Shown here: positions 7,773-16,285 of the stretch, piece by piece
Layout of the letters: every line of letters begins with the position of its first letter
Position numbering within the stretch: the stretch's first letter is position 1
NCBI GenBank assembly: GCA_947175485.1
Contig: CAMWMZ010000006.1
Location: forward strand, 1-45,148
Direction of reading: 5' to 3'
DNA length: 45,148 bases
From: an uncultured Clostridia bacterium
Lineage (GTDB): Bacteria > Bacillota > Clostridia > Christensenellales > Borkfalkiaceae
Translations under genes and position numbers: made by a program
Notes under the pieces: model-generated
Database searches by the model: none
Told to the model about the DNA's origin: nothing
What the model saw: only the letters and a program-made list of their open reading frames with translations

Positions 7773-8582
7773 ATGGGTATGGAAAAGAGCAGTGCAAAAA
7801 AAACGGCGGTAGTCGTAGGGGGCAGCTCGGGTATAGGATATGAAACGTGCCTGAGGCTTGTAAACCGCGGGTGGAACGTGGTGAATATATCGCGTACTCC
7901 GTGCAAAAATTCAAAAGTGGTAAATCTGGCCGCGGACGTTGCGGCAGGGGCTGCGCTTGCAGACGCAATCAAGCAGGCGGAAGAGAAATACGAATTATCC
8001 GCGTTGATATACAGCGCGGGATTTTCCATGGCGGCGCCCATTGAATATGCGGACGAAACCGATTACAGATATCTTTTCGACGTAAACTATTTTGGGGCGC
8101 TCAAAGCTATACGTGCGGTAATACCTGCGTTTAAAAGCAAGGGCGGAAGAATTGTTCTCGTAGGTTCGCTCGGCGGGGAATATCCGATAAGCTTCGATAG
8201 CTTTTATTCCTCTTCCAAAGCCGCTTTGGAAATGCTTTGCCGTTCGGCGTATTGCGAGTTAAAACCCTATAATATCAAGGTTACCGGCGTTTTGCCGGGC
8301 GGAACGGCAACCAACTTTACCAAAAAGAGAAAGGTTTATTCCGATGAGGAAAACAAATCTTATTCCGGCAGCGTTAACCGTGCTGTAGCCGCGCTTGCAA
8401 ATATGGAACAGAGCGGAATGTCGCCTGACGCCGTTGCCGAAATTATTTATAATACGCTTATGGAGGACAAGCCCCCCGTAATAAGAATATGCGGTGTAAA
8501 AAATACGATGCTCCGCCTTGTTTCACGCGTTATGCCGGAAAAATTAACGCTGAAAATCAATCAGAGGATGTTCAACCAATGA
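7773..8582 (+). CDS. Short-chain dehydrogenase/reductase (SDR)
   Basis: A 269-residue classical SDR: the Rossmann cofactor motif VVVGGSSGIGYET (residues about 12-24), NVV-NISRTP at the end of strand 2, YSAGF in place of NAG, VLVGSLGGEYP with the catalytic Ser, and YSSSKAALE (the Y-x-x-x-K pair). It reduces or oxidises an unknown substrate with NAD(P)H. ATG 7773 has no clear ribosome-binding site; the next ATG is two codons on. The stop codon overlaps a 32-codon ORF, and spoVAC starts 76 bp later on the same strand, so it may be read with the spoVA genes. Whether it acts in sporulation cannot be decided. Confidence 0.88.
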   Translation: MGMEKSSAKKTAVVVGGSSGIGYETCLRLVNRGWNVVNISRTPCKNSKVVNLAADVAAGAALADAIKQAEEKYELSALIYSAGFSMAAPIEYADETDYRYLFDVNYFGALKAIRAVIPAFKSKGGRIVLVGSLGGEYPISFDSFYSSSKAALEMLCRSAYCELKPYNIKVTGVLPGGTATNFTKKRKVYSDEENKSYSGSVNRAVAALANMEQSGMSPDAVAEIIYNTLMEDKPPVIRICGVKNTMLRLVSRVMPEKLTLKINQRMFNQ

Positions 8583-8677
8583 AAAGAGATTTTGATTTGA
8601 CCCGCCGCGACGAACGTGAAACGCTTGTAAAAATTCCTAAGGAAGGCAGCTTGAAAAATGACAGGAAAATCCCGTGA
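8579..8677 (+). CDS. Possible small coupled ORF (32 aa)
   Basis: An ATG overlapping the SDR stop (ATGA at 8579-8582) opens a 32-codon frame rich in charged residues (MKRDFDLTRRDERETLVKIP...) that runs 20 bases into spoVAC in another frame. The overlap pattern suits translational coupling, but no homologue is recognised and it may be chance. Confidence 0.2.
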   Translation: MKRDFDLTRRDERETLVKIPKEGSLKNDRKIP

Positions 8678-9107
8678 TAATTTTAATCCGAATTACCTTA
8701 ACTATGTAAAAACGCAAGACCCGCCGACACAGCATTTCAAAAACTGTGCCGCGGCCTTCGGCGTGGGCGGGCTTATATGCTGTATAGGTCAGTTTATACG
8801 TTATATGCTGGAATATGCGGGACTTTCGGGTGACGAGCTTGCGGGCGCCACGTCGGTTATTCTTATATTTTTGGGCTGTTTTCTTACCGGCTTGGGCGTG
8901 TACGACCGTATAGGGAGATATGCGGGCGCAGGTTCGATAGTGCCGATTACGGGCTTTGCGAACAGCGTGACGTCTCCTGCTATAGAGTTTAAAACGGAAG
9001 GCTGGATTTACGGCATGGCGGCGAAAATGTTTACCGTTGCCGGTGCGATAATAGTTTTCGGAGTGTTTTCGGGCGTGCTTGTCGGGCTCGTATATCTGTT
9101 TGTTTAA
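8658..9107 (+). CDS. spoVAC: Stage V sporulation protein AC
   Basis: SpoVAC is an inner-membrane protein of the forespore that forms a channel for dipicolinic acid uptake and release. The 149-residue protein matches the family in length: a short N-terminal tail ending in HFKNCAAAFGVGGLICCIGQ, three to four membrane helices, and the conserved GAGSIVPITGFANSVTSPAIE loop followed by AAKMFTVAGAIIVFG. AAGGAAGG upstream provides the ribosome-binding site. It lies directly before spoVAD (9-bp gap) as in Clostridia, where the minimal spoVAC-D-E set lacks spoVAA/AB. Its close relative spoVAE shares the same loop. Confidence 0.95.
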   Translation: MTGKSRDNFNPNYLNYVKTQDPPTQHFKNCAAAFGVGGLICCIGQFIRYMLEYAGLSGDELAGATSVILIFLGCFLTGLGVYDRIGRYAGAGSIVPITGFANSVTSPAIEFKTEGWIYGMAAKMFTVAGAIIVFGVFSGVLVGLVYLFV

Positions 9108-9116
9108 GAGGCTGAT

Positions 9117-9755
9117 ATGAAAAAGGGAAATACCGTATTTTTTAAAAATGCGCCGCGTATATCTTCGTTTGCGGCGGTTTGCGGCTCTAAAGAAAGCGAG
9201 GGCGTTCTCGGTACTTTTGCGGACATAGCATTGCAGGACGATATGTACGGGGAAAGCACGTTTGAAAAGGCGGAATGTAAAATGCTTTCTACCGCGATTG
9301 CGCTTGCAATAGAAAAGGGCGGCTTCACGGAAAAGGATATAGACGTGTTGCTTTCGGGCGACCTGTTAAATCAGATTATATCGGCGAGCTTTGCCGCGCG
9401 TGATTTTAACTTTCCGTTTCTTGGCGTATATTCCGCATGCTCGACTATGAGCGAGAGTATTTTGCTCGGCGCAATGCTTGTCAACGCGGGATACTGTAAA
9501 AAAGCCGTTGCGGCGACGGGCAGCCATTTCGCATCGGCGGAAAGACAGTACCGTTATCCGTTGGAGCTCGGCTGTACGCGTCCGCCTCAGGCGCAATGGA
9601 CTGTTACGGGTGCGGGCGGCTGTGTTATTTCGGATAAAAAAGAGGGCGTTAAAATCGTGAACGGAACAATGGGAAAGGTGTGCGATTTCGGCGTTACCGA
9701 CGTAAATAACATGGGGGCGGCAATGGCGCCCGCCGTTGCTATAATAACACCATAA
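9117..9755 (+). pseudogene. spoVAD: spoVAD 5' portion, interrupted by the intervening element
   Basis: SpoVAD is a thiolase-fold protein that binds dipicolinic acid during its transport into the forespore. Codons 1-206 match the N-terminal two thirds: the DVLLSGDLLNQ segment, the cysteine motif GVYSACSTMSESILLGAM, ATGSHFASAERQYRYP, QWTVTGAGGCVISD and VNNMGAAMAPA. Homology ends exactly after MAPA (9723-9734); the frame then runs seven more codons (VAIITP) to TAA at 9753-9755, inside the element. The missing part is encoded at 18018-18395. Joining 9117-9734 to 18018-18395 gives a 331-residue protein, very near the B. subtilis length. There is no other stop or frameshift, so this is better described as a split, potentially restorable gene than as a decayed one. 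Confidence 0.93.
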
Positions 9756-9757
9756 GG
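9721..9757 (+). repeat. Left attachment site (attL) of the spoVAD element
   Basis: The host-side arm GGCG (9725-9728) and core CC (9729-9730) are followed by CGCC, and AACACCATAA (9746-9755) is the element-side arm. The core CCCGCCG spans 9729-9735. Arms on the two sides are symmetric about the same axis (between 9729 and 9730) when paired with the right end. Confidence 0.75.
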
Positions 9758-9844
9758 CAAACCGCCGCTTTAACACGAAAATATAACAAGGAGGCGGACT
9801 TGGGAACGCGGTTTGCAATTTATTCGGAAGTTTACCCATAATAG

Positions 9845-9916
9845 TTGTGAAACAAGGGTATTTTTCACAAGATATCGGGTATAACTCTTGACTTTAACTT
9901 ATGTTAGAGTTAAAAT
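9845..9916 (+). promoter_or_regulatory. Regulated promoter of the element's amino-sugar operon
   Basis: TTGACT (9888-9893), 17-bp spacer, TAAAAT (9911-9916) is a good sigma-A promoter. A perfect 7-bp dyad TTTAACT-N8-AGTTAAA (9893-9914) fills its spacer and overlaps both hexamers, so a dimeric regulator probably binds there. A second dyad TTGTGAAA-N10-TTTCACAA (9845-9852, 9863-9870) lies upstream. The regulator is not identifiable from the window. Confidence 0.6.
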
Positions 9917-9984
9917 ATATTTCACGGATATAATAGATTAATAATCTATTTATAATCTTTGCATTTTATTTTAACGGAGCAAAA

Positions 9985-10644
9985 ATGAAGGTTTGCGAGT
10001 TATACGATTTGAGCCATACGAAAGCGGACGGCTATTTAAAAGGCTTTGAATATCCCTGGCAGGCTCTTGCCGGTTTAAAAGATTTTATTTTAAAGCTTGG
10101 CGCGGGTCTTGATAAAAACGAATATAAAGAGATTTCTCCGCAGGTATGGGCGCATAAAAGCGCAAAGATATTTTCTTCCGCTTATATAGGCGCGCCTTGT
10201 ATAATAGGCGAAAACGCCGAAATAAGACATTGCGCGTTTATCCGCGGCAGTGCGCTTATAGGCAACGGATGCGTGGTCGGCAATTCAACCGAGCTTAAAA
10301 ACGTTATATTGTTCGATAACGTGCAGGTTCCGCACTACAATTACGTGGGGGACAGCATCTTGGGCTACAAGTCGCATATGGGCGCGGGGTCTATCACTTC
10401 TAACGTGAAGTCGGATAAAACCCTTGTCACGGTAAAGTGCGGAGAAGAAAGAATTTCTACGGGTTTGAAAAAGCTCGGCGCGATGCTCGGGGATTTTGCG
10501 GAGGTCGGCTGCAACAGCGTTTTAAATCCGGGGACCGTAATAGGAAGAAATACAAACGTTTACCCTCTGTCTTGCGTGCGCGGCGTTGTACCGGCGGACA
10601 GCATTTATAAAACCGGCGGAGAAATAGTAAAAAAACACGGTTGA
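9985..10644 (+). CDS. Left-handed beta-helix sugar-phosphate N-acetyltransferase (GlmU C-domain-like)
   Basis: The 219-residue protein consists mostly of hexapeptide repeats ([LIV]-G-x4 type, e.g. YIGAPCIIGENAEIRHCAFIRGSALIGNGCVVGNSTELKN) forming a left-handed beta helix, with a conserved VGDSILGYKSHMGAGSITSNVK segment as in GlmU-type acetyltransferase domains. It lacks the N-terminal uridylyltransferase Rossmann domain of full GlmU. The likely reaction is acetylation of glucosamine-1-phosphate, the product of the GlmM encoded 33 bp downstream; a separate uridylyltransferase would then be needed to make UDP-GlcNAc. It is the first gene of the element's operon, with a GGAG ribosome-binding site. 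The substrate is inferred from motif and neighbours. Confidence 0.78.
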   Translation: MKVCELYDLSHTKADGYLKGFEYPWQALAGLKDFILKLGAGLDKNEYKEISPQVWAHKSAKIFSSAYIGAPCIIGENAEIRHCAFIRGSALIGNGCVVGNSTELKNVILFDNVQVPHYNYVGDSILGYKSHMGAGSITSNVKSDKTLVTVKCGEERISTGLKKLGAMLGDFAEVGCNSVLNPGTVIGRNTNVYPLSCVRGVVPADSIYKTGGEIVKKHG

Positions 10645-10677
10645 TATAAGAGAATACGAAAGAATTTAGGAGAATTT

Positions 10678-12066
10678 ATGGGCAGATATTTCGGTACCGA
10701 CGGTTTCCGCGGCGAGGCGAATACAACGCTCACGGCAGACCACGCCTATAAAGTAGGCAGATTTCTCGGTTGGTATTTCGGCGAGATAAAAAGAAAGAAC
10801 AAAGACGGCTCCGCGCCGAGAATAGTTATAGGCAAAGATACAAGACGTTCGAGCTATATGTTTGAATACACTTTGATTGCGGGGCTTACCGCGTCGGGCG
10901 CCGACGCGTATATGCTGCACGTTACCACAACCCCGTCCGTTGCCTATCTTTCCAGAGTTGACGGTTTCGACTGCGGAATTATGATTTCCGCAAGCCATAA
11001 CCCTTATTATGATAACGGCATAAAGCTTTTGAATTCCCACGGCGAAAAGATGGACGAGGACACAATAGGGCTTATCGAAGATTATCTCGACGGCAAGCTC
11101 GAAGTTTTCGGCAAAAAGTGGGACGAGCTCCCCTATGCTACAAGAGAAAAAATCGGCAAAACAGTAGACTACGCCGCCGGCAGAAACCGTTATATAGGTT
11201 ATCTTATTTCGCTTGGAATGTATTCGTTCCGCGGAATGAGGGTTGGTTTGGATTGCGCCAACGGCAGTACATGGAATATTGCAAAATCGGTGTTCGAAGC
11301 TCTCGGCGCAACCGTTTACGTTATCAACAACGAGCCCGACGGATTCAATATCAACAAAAACGCGGGTTCGACCCATATCGAGGGCTTGCAACAGCTTGTA
11401 AAGGATAAAAGGCTTGACGTCGGTTTTGCTTATGACGGCGACGCCGACAGATGCCTTTGCGTTGACGAAAACGGCGATATGGTAAACGGCGACCAGATTT
11501 TGTATATTTACGGCGTTTATATGAAAGAGCGCGGAAAGCTTTTGACCAATACCGTTGTAACGACCGTTATGTCTAATTTCGGGCTTTATAAAGCTTTGGA
11601 TAAAGCGGGCATAAAATATGCTAAAACTCCCGTAGGGGACAAATACGTTTACGAATATATGGCGAAGCACGGAAGCAGGCTCGGCGGTGAGCAGTCCGGT
11701 CATATAATTTTTTCAAAATACGCAACCACGGGCGACGGAATACTTACAAGTTTAAAGGTTATGGAAGTTATTCTCGCAAAGAAAACCACCCTTTCAAAGC
11801 TTGTTCAGCCGCTTAAAATTTATCCGCAGGTGCTTTTGAACGTAAAAGTTGCGGATAAGGAAAAGGCTGAAAACGATAAAGACGTTATCTCCGCAGTAAA
11901 AAAAGTGGAAAAGAAGCTTAAAAGCGGCGGAAGAATACTTGTCAGATCTTCCGGCACGGAGCCTCTTATCAGGGTAATGGTAGAGGCGGAAAACAAGCAA
12001 ATTTGCGAAGAATACGCCGAAGAAGTTGCCGCGGTTTTGCGTGCCAACGGGCATATAGCTCAATAA
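10678..12066 (+). CDS. glmM: Phosphoglucosamine mutase
   Basis: GlmM converts glucosamine-6-phosphate to glucosamine-1-phosphate. The 462-residue protein has all four alpha-D-phosphohexomutase motifs: the N-terminal RYFGTDGFRG signature, the phosphoserine loop MISASHNPYYDNGIK (catalytic Ser), the metal-binding YDGDADRC loop, the sugar-binding GGEQSGHI loop and the C-terminal phosphate site RSSGTEPLIRVMVE. The serine loop and TDGFRG start are typical of GlmM. It follows the acetyltransferase-like gene and precedes glmS by 12 bp. Codon use resembles the surrounding chromosome, so it does not look recently imported. GlmM is normally essential for peptidoglycan, which is odd for cargo of an excisable element. 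Confidence 0.94.
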   Translation: MGRYFGTDGFRGEANTTLTADHAYKVGRFLGWYFGEIKRKNKDGSAPRIVIGKDTRRSSYMFEYTLIAGLTASGADAYMLHVTTTPSVAYLSRVDGFDCGIMISASHNPYYDNGIKLLNSHGEKMDEDTIGLIEDYLDGKLEVFGKKWDELPYATREKIGKTVDYAAGRNRYIGYLISLGMYSFRGMRVGLDCANGSTWNIAKSVFEALGATVYVINNEPDGFNINKNAGSTHIEGLQQLVKDKRLDVGFAYDGDADRCLCVDENGDMVNGDQILYIYGVYMKERGKLLTNTVVTTVMSNFGLYKALDKAGIKYAKTPVGDKYVYEYMAKHGSRLGGEQSGHIIFSKYATTGDGILTSLKVMEVILAKKTTLSKLVQPLKIYPQVLLNVKVADKEKAENDKDVISAVKKVEKKLKSGGRILVRSSGTEPLIRVMVEAENKQICEEYAEEVAAVLRANGHIAQ

Positions 12067-12078
12067 AAGGAAAACGAA

Positions 12079-13911
12079 ATGTGCGGAATTGTCGGATATA
12101 TTGGTAAAAAGCAAGCTGCGCCCGTGCTGTTGGACGGGCTGTCCAAGCTCGAATACAGGGGATACGATTCCGCCGGCGTTGCCGTTTTGAACAACGCGGG
12201 CGGAATAGATATAGTAAAGGCTAAGGGCAGGCTCAAGGTTTTAAGCGACGCAATAGACGGCGGAAAAAAATTAAACGGAACTTGCGGAATAGGTCATACG
12301 CGTTGGGCTACGCACGGAGAACCAAGCGAAAACAACGCGCATCCTCATTGCAACGACGAAAAGTCCATAGTAGCCGTTCACAACGGAATAATAGAAAATT
12401 ACGCCGAGCTTAAAGCAAAATTAATCCGCAGAGGATACGGATTTTATTCACAGACGGATACAGAGGTGGCGACAAAGCTCGTCGACTATTATTATAAAAA
12501 ATATAACGACCCTTTACAGGCTATTTCCCAGTTTGCGTTAAGGGTGCGCGGCTCTTACGCCCTTGCGGTAATGTATAAGGAATTTCCCGATACGGTATTT
12601 GCTATCCGCAAAGACAGCCCGATGATTATAGGGGTTGAAAAGGGGGAAAGCTTTCTCGCTTCCGACGTTCCCGCGATTTTGAAGTATACGAAAAACGTTT
12701 ATTACGTGGATAATCTCCAGATTGCAAAGCTTGAACGCGGCGGCGTAACTTTTTATAACCTTGACAGAGACGAGGTGCAAAATAAGCTCGTTGAAATTAC
12801 ATGGGACGCGGAGTCGGCGGAAAAGGGCGGATATGAGCATTTTATGCTTAAAGAAATTCACGAACAGCCCCGCGTGATAACCGATACCGTTAATTACGTT
12901 TATAAAAACGGTGAGATTGATTTTTCAGAGGTCGGTCTTACTGATGATATTTTAAAAGAAGTAAAAGGGATTATAATCGTAGGCTGCGGTTCTGCGTATC
13001 ACGCAGGCATGGTGATGCAGTATGTCACCGAAGATTTGGCGCGCGTTCCCGTAAGGGTTGAACTTGCTTCGGAATACCGTTACCGTAAGCCCGTAACAAA
13101 CGGCGAGCTGGTTATAGTAATAAGCCAGAGCGGTGAAACGGCGGACAGCCTTGCCGCGTTGCGCGCCGCAAAGGAAAACGGCTTAAAAACGTTGGCAATC
13201 GTAAACGTTCTCGGCTCGTCGATAGCAAGAGAGGCAGATTTTGTTTTCTATACAAAGGCGGGCCCGGAAATTTCCGTGGCGACTACAAAGGCTTATAGCG
13301 CACAGCTGATTGCGGGATATTTGCTTGCCGTCAAGCTTGCGGAAGTCCGCGGAACGTTGACGCGTGATTATTATGAAGCTCTTTTAAACGAGCTGTGCGC
13401 TCTTCCCGAAAAGGTTGCGGCACTGCTTGAACATAAGCATTTAATACAGAAATTCGCTGCCGAAACGATGGATAAGAAAGACGTGTTTTTCGTCGGGCGC
13501 GGAACAGATTACGCGGCTTGCATAGAAGGCAGCCTTAAATTAAAAGAAATAAGCTATATCCATTCCGAAGCGTACGCCGCAGGCGAGCTGAAACACGGAA
13601 CAATAAGTCTGATTGAAGACGGCACGCTTGTTTTCGGGGTTTTGACCCAGCCTGAGCTTATTGAAAAAACCGTAAGCAACCTTGTTGAAACGCAAAGCCG
13701 CGGCGCGTTAACAGCCGCAATTGCTACGGACGGAGTTAAATTGCCCGACGTCGGGTTTGAAAACGTATTTTCGATACCGCAAACGGACGAGCATTTCACA
13801 GCCAGCCTTGCCGCAGTGCCTATGCAGTTGTTTGCATATTATCTGAGCGTTTTAAGAGGTAACGACGTGGATAAACCCAGAAATCTGGCAAAGAGCGTCA
13901 CGGTAGAATAA
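12079..13911 (+). CDS. glmS: Glutamine--fructose-6-phosphate aminotransferase (isomerising)
   Basis: GlmS makes glucosamine-6-phosphate from fructose-6-phosphate and glutamine, the first committed step of UDP-GlcNAc synthesis. The 610-residue protein has the N-terminal glutaminase with Cys2 in MCGIVGYIG, GHTRWATHGEPSE and the HNGIIEN loop, then two SIS sugar-isomerase domains (IVGCGSAYHAG, ISQSGETADSLAAL, GRGTDYAACIEGSLKLKE, HSEAYAAGELKHG) and the C-terminal DKPRNLAKSVTVE tail. Length is canonical. No glmS ribozyme was recognised in the 12-bp gap to glmM. It is normally essential on media without amino sugars. Confidence 0.96.
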   Translation: MCGIVGYIGKKQAAPVLLDGLSKLEYRGYDSAGVAVLNNAGGIDIVKAKGRLKVLSDAIDGGKKLNGTCGIGHTRWATHGEPSENNAHPHCNDEKSIVAVHNGIIENYAELKAKLIRRGYGFYSQTDTEVATKLVDYYYKKYNDPLQAISQFALRVRGSYALAVMYKEFPDTVFAIRKDSPMIIGVEKGESFLASDVPAILKYTKNVYYVDNLQIAKLERGGVTFYNLDRDEVQNKLVEITWDAESAEKGGYEHFMLKEIHEQPRVITDTVNYVYKNGEIDFSEVGLTDDILKEVKGIIIVGCGSAYHAGMVMQYVTEDLARVPVRVELASEYRYRKPVTNGELVIVISQSGETADSLAALRAAKENGLKTLAIVNVLGSSIAREADFVFYTKAGPEISVATTKAYSAQLIAGYLLAVKLAEVRGTLTRDYYEALLNELCALPEKVAALLEHKHLIQKFAAETMDKKDVFFVGRGTDYAACIEGSLKLKEISYIHSEAYAAGELKHGTISLIEDGTLVFGVLTQPELIEKTVSNLVETQSRGALTAAIATDGVKLPDVGFENVFSIPQTDEHFTASLAAVPMQLFAYYLSVLRGNDVDKPRNLAKSVTVE

Positions 13912-13944
13912 AATACGGAAAATTCATACAAAGCGGAAAAGTCA

Positions 13945-15774
13945 ATGAAAAATTATAAAAAACTTAAAGACGTAGGCATTCTCATATTATGTGATTTTGT
14001 CGCAATAACGGTTTCCGTTCTGCTGTCGCTTCTTATAACGTACGGCACGGTGGATTTTTGCCTTAGCCTTTTATATTGGTATTTATTCAATATAACGGCG
14101 GGCTATCTTTTCTTTGCGCTTTTCAGATTATATTTTATCGTGTTTACGTCGGTCGGGATAATAGATACGCTGAAAGCAGTCGGCGCTATGGTCTTGATTC
14201 TTTGTTCGAATATCGCTTATTCGCTTATTTTCGACAGCTTAATCGGGATAAGGGTGTGCTTTACGTTTTCAATTATGTTGGGCGTTCTTGCACTGCTTAT
14301 AAGATTTTCAAAAAGAATATACGTCGCGGTAAGATATTCGTTTTCCCGCAAAAATAAAAATAAAGTAAGGGCGATGATAGTCGGCGGCGGCAACGCGGGC
14401 ACGATGCTGATAAGGGAAATCCAGAGCACCGATAAAATAACGTATTTGCCAGTTTGCGTAATAGACGACGACCAGACCAAGGTAGGGAAAAGCATTAACA
14501 ACGTAAAAATAGTTGGTAAAACGGACGAAATTCCCTCCTATGCGGAAAAATACGGAATAGACGAAATATTAATAGCCATGCCGGCTGCGCCCAAAGCGGA
14601 AATAAAACGGGTTTTCGATATCTGCGAAAAGACTAAATGTAAGGTTAAAACGCTTCCTGGTATTTACCAGATAGTCAACGGCGACGCAAGCGTTACCGCG
14701 CTCAGGGAGGTGCAGATTTCCGACCTTTTGGGCAGAGACCAGATAAAAGTTAATCTTGATGAAATTATGGGCTATATCGAAAACCGCGTTGTGCTTGTTA
14801 CGGGCGGAGGCGGTTCGATAGGCAGCGAGCTTTGCCGCCAGATTGCAACGCACAATCCCAAACAGCTCATTATTTTGGATATTTATGAAAACAACGCATA
14901 CGATATCGAGCAGGAGCTTAAACGCCGCCACCCCGAGCTCAACCTGCTTACGCTTATTGCGAGCATAAGAGACGTAGGAAAGTTAAACGACGTTTTCAAA
15001 AAGTATTCGCCGGAAATAGTATTCAACGCTGCGGCGCACAAGCACGTTCCGCTTATGGAGACAAGCCCCAACGAGGCTGTTAAAAACAACGTTTTCGGAA
15101 CGTTGAACGTGGCAAGATGCGCGGATAAATTCGGGTCTAAAGTATTTGTTCAGATTTCCACGGATAAGGCTGTCAATCCCACCAACATAATGGGAGCGAC
15201 AAAGCGTATCTGTGAAATGATAATTCAGACGATAGGCAAGCATAGCAAAAATACAAAATTCGTTGCGGTGCGGTTCGGTAACGTGCTTGGTTCCAACGGT
15301 TCCGTAATTCCGCTTTTTGAAAAGCAGATTGCAGAGGGCGGGCCCGTTACGGTAACGCATAGAGACATAATAAGATATTTTATGACTATACCCGAGGCGG
15401 TTTCTCTCGTTTTACAGGCGGGAGCATACGCGCACGGAGGGCAGATTTTCGTTCTTGATATGGGTGAGCCGGTTAAAATTTACGACCTTGCGTATAACCT
15501 CATAAAACTTTCGGGCTTGGAGCCTAACGTCGATATTGAAATAAAATGCACGGGGCTTCGCCCCGGCGAAAAGCTGTTTGAAGAAAGACTTATGGACGAA
15601 GAGGGCATGCAAAAGACGCCTAACGGTCTTATCAGCATCGCCAACCCGATAGAGCTTGATGAACGCAATCTTTGGGAAACGCTGGAAAAACTGAGGGTTT
15701 CGGCTTATTCGGAAACGTCGGATATGAAGTATCTTGTTTCACAGCTTGTCACAACGTATAAACCACAGAAGTAA
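13945..15774 (+). CDS. Membrane NDP-sugar 4,6-dehydratase (CapD/PglF family)
   Basis: The 609-residue protein has four N-terminal membrane helices (about residues 1-115), a first Rossmann-like domain (MIVGGGNAGTMLIREI, about 145-270) and a C-terminal extended SDR dehydratase domain (RVVLVTGGGGSIGSELCRQI, ISTDKAVNPTNIMGATKR, VRFGNVLGSNGSVIPLF, GLRPGEKLFEE). The tyrosine of the usual YxxxK is replaced by Met (MGATK), as in PglF/WbpM-type enzymes. These act on UDP-GlcNAc to give UDP-4-keto-6-deoxy sugar for surface glycans. It ends the element's amino-sugar operon, 33 bp after glmS, and so uses the product line of its neighbours. The precise glycan is unknown. Confidence 0.9.
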   Translation: MKNYKKLKDVGILILCDFVAITVSVLLSLLITYGTVDFCLSLLYWYLFNITAGYLFFALFRLYFIVFTSVGIIDTLKAVGAMVLILCSNIAYSLIFDSLIGIRVCFTFSIMLGVLALLIRFSKRIYVAVRYSFSRKNKNKVRAMIVGGGNAGTMLIREIQSTDKITYLPVCVIDDDQTKVGKSINNVKIVGKTDEIPSYAEKYGIDEILIAMPAAPKAEIKRVFDICEKTKCKVKTLPGIYQIVNGDASVTALREVQISDLLGRDQIKVNLDEIMGYIENRVVLVTGGGGSIGSELCRQIATHNPKQLIILDIYENNAYDIEQELKRRHPELNLLTLIASIRDVGKLNDVFKKYSPEIVFNAAAHKHVPLMETSPNEAVKNNVFGTLNVARCADKFGSKVFVQISTDKAVNPTNIMGATKRICEMIIQTIGKHSKNTKFVAVRFGNVLGSNGSVIPLFEKQIAEGGPVTVTHRDIIRYFMTIPEAVSLVLQAGAYAHGGQIFVLDMGEPVKIYDLAYNLIKLSGLEPNVDIEIKCTGLRPGEKLFEERLMDEEGMQKTPNGLISIANPIELDERNLWETLEKLRVSAYSETSDMKYLVSQLVTTYKPQK

Positions 15775-15909
15775 TGTTAAATTATTTATTAATTAACGGT
15801 TGTCAATGAAAATATGAATTTTTTAACTATTAATTATTAAATAATAAATAATTTCAACGCATAATGCTTTTGTATATTTTATAACTATTAATTAAATAAT
15901 AAAATCTAT
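15775..15909. other. AT-rich spacer inside the element
   Basis: About 135 bp of mostly A and T separate the amino-sugar operon from the recombinase module. It contains a direct near-repeat with core AACTATTAATTA (around 15829 and 15884) and several TTAATTA/AATAATAAA palindromic strings. No gene is seen. Confidence 0.6.
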
Positions 15910-15945
15910 ACGCCGTCCCGCTGAGTGCGGGACGGCGTTGTTTGT
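15910..15945 (+). terminator. Terminator of the element's amino-sugar operon
   Basis: ACGCCGTCCCG (15910-15920) pairs with CGGGACGGCGT (15928-15938); a T-rich tail follows. Confidence 0.85.
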
Positions 15946-15988
15946 TTTTATACGTATATCATAGACGTGTTCTGGTAAAAATTTGAAT

Positions 15989-16210
15989 ATGAAAACGTTG
16001 CCCGAAAATTTTGAAGCTATAGACATTACCGATATAAAAACAAACGGCAGATTTGTAAAAGACAGATTGCAAAGCTTTAAAACCGCAGTTAAAAATCCTT
16101 ATTATTTCCGTGTGAAAAATACGCGCGTTAAAATTGTTTTTTCTGATAAGCTTGATGCGCCTACAATGGAAACGGTTTTGGTAAATATTGCCGTCAGCAG
16201 TAAGAACTGA
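15989..16210 (+). CDS. Small TnpW-like protein of the recombinase module
   Basis: This 73-residue ORF lies 75 bp before the recombinase and within the same module. Its second half (NPYYFRVKNTRVKIVFSD then TMETVLVNIAV) resembles the short beta-strand plus terminal helix pattern of TnpW, a small protein of Tn4451-type elements whose role is not established. The likeness is by eye and weak. Small basic proteins beside large serine recombinases are often directionality factors, so this is the candidate for one. The ATG at 15989 is taken rather than the TTG at 15983; neither has a strong ribosome-binding site. Confidence 0.5.
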   Translation: MKTLPENFEAIDITDIKTNGRFVKDRLQSFKTAVKNPYYFRVKNTRVKIVFSDKLDAPTMETVLVNIAVSSKN

Positions 16211-16285
16211 TTTGATTGCAACATTTAAATAAAAATTGTAAAATGTAAACGTGTTAAAGTGCCGAAGTCCGCAAACGGCGTACAT

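Noticed and set aside
9845..9870. TTGTGAAA...TTTCACAA as a Rex operator
   Set aside because: Rex sites have a 4-nt centre; here the arms are 10 nt apart.
10666..11703. 345-codon minus-strand ORF opposite glmM
   Set aside because: It is a shadow of glmM; the plus strand has all catalytic motifs.
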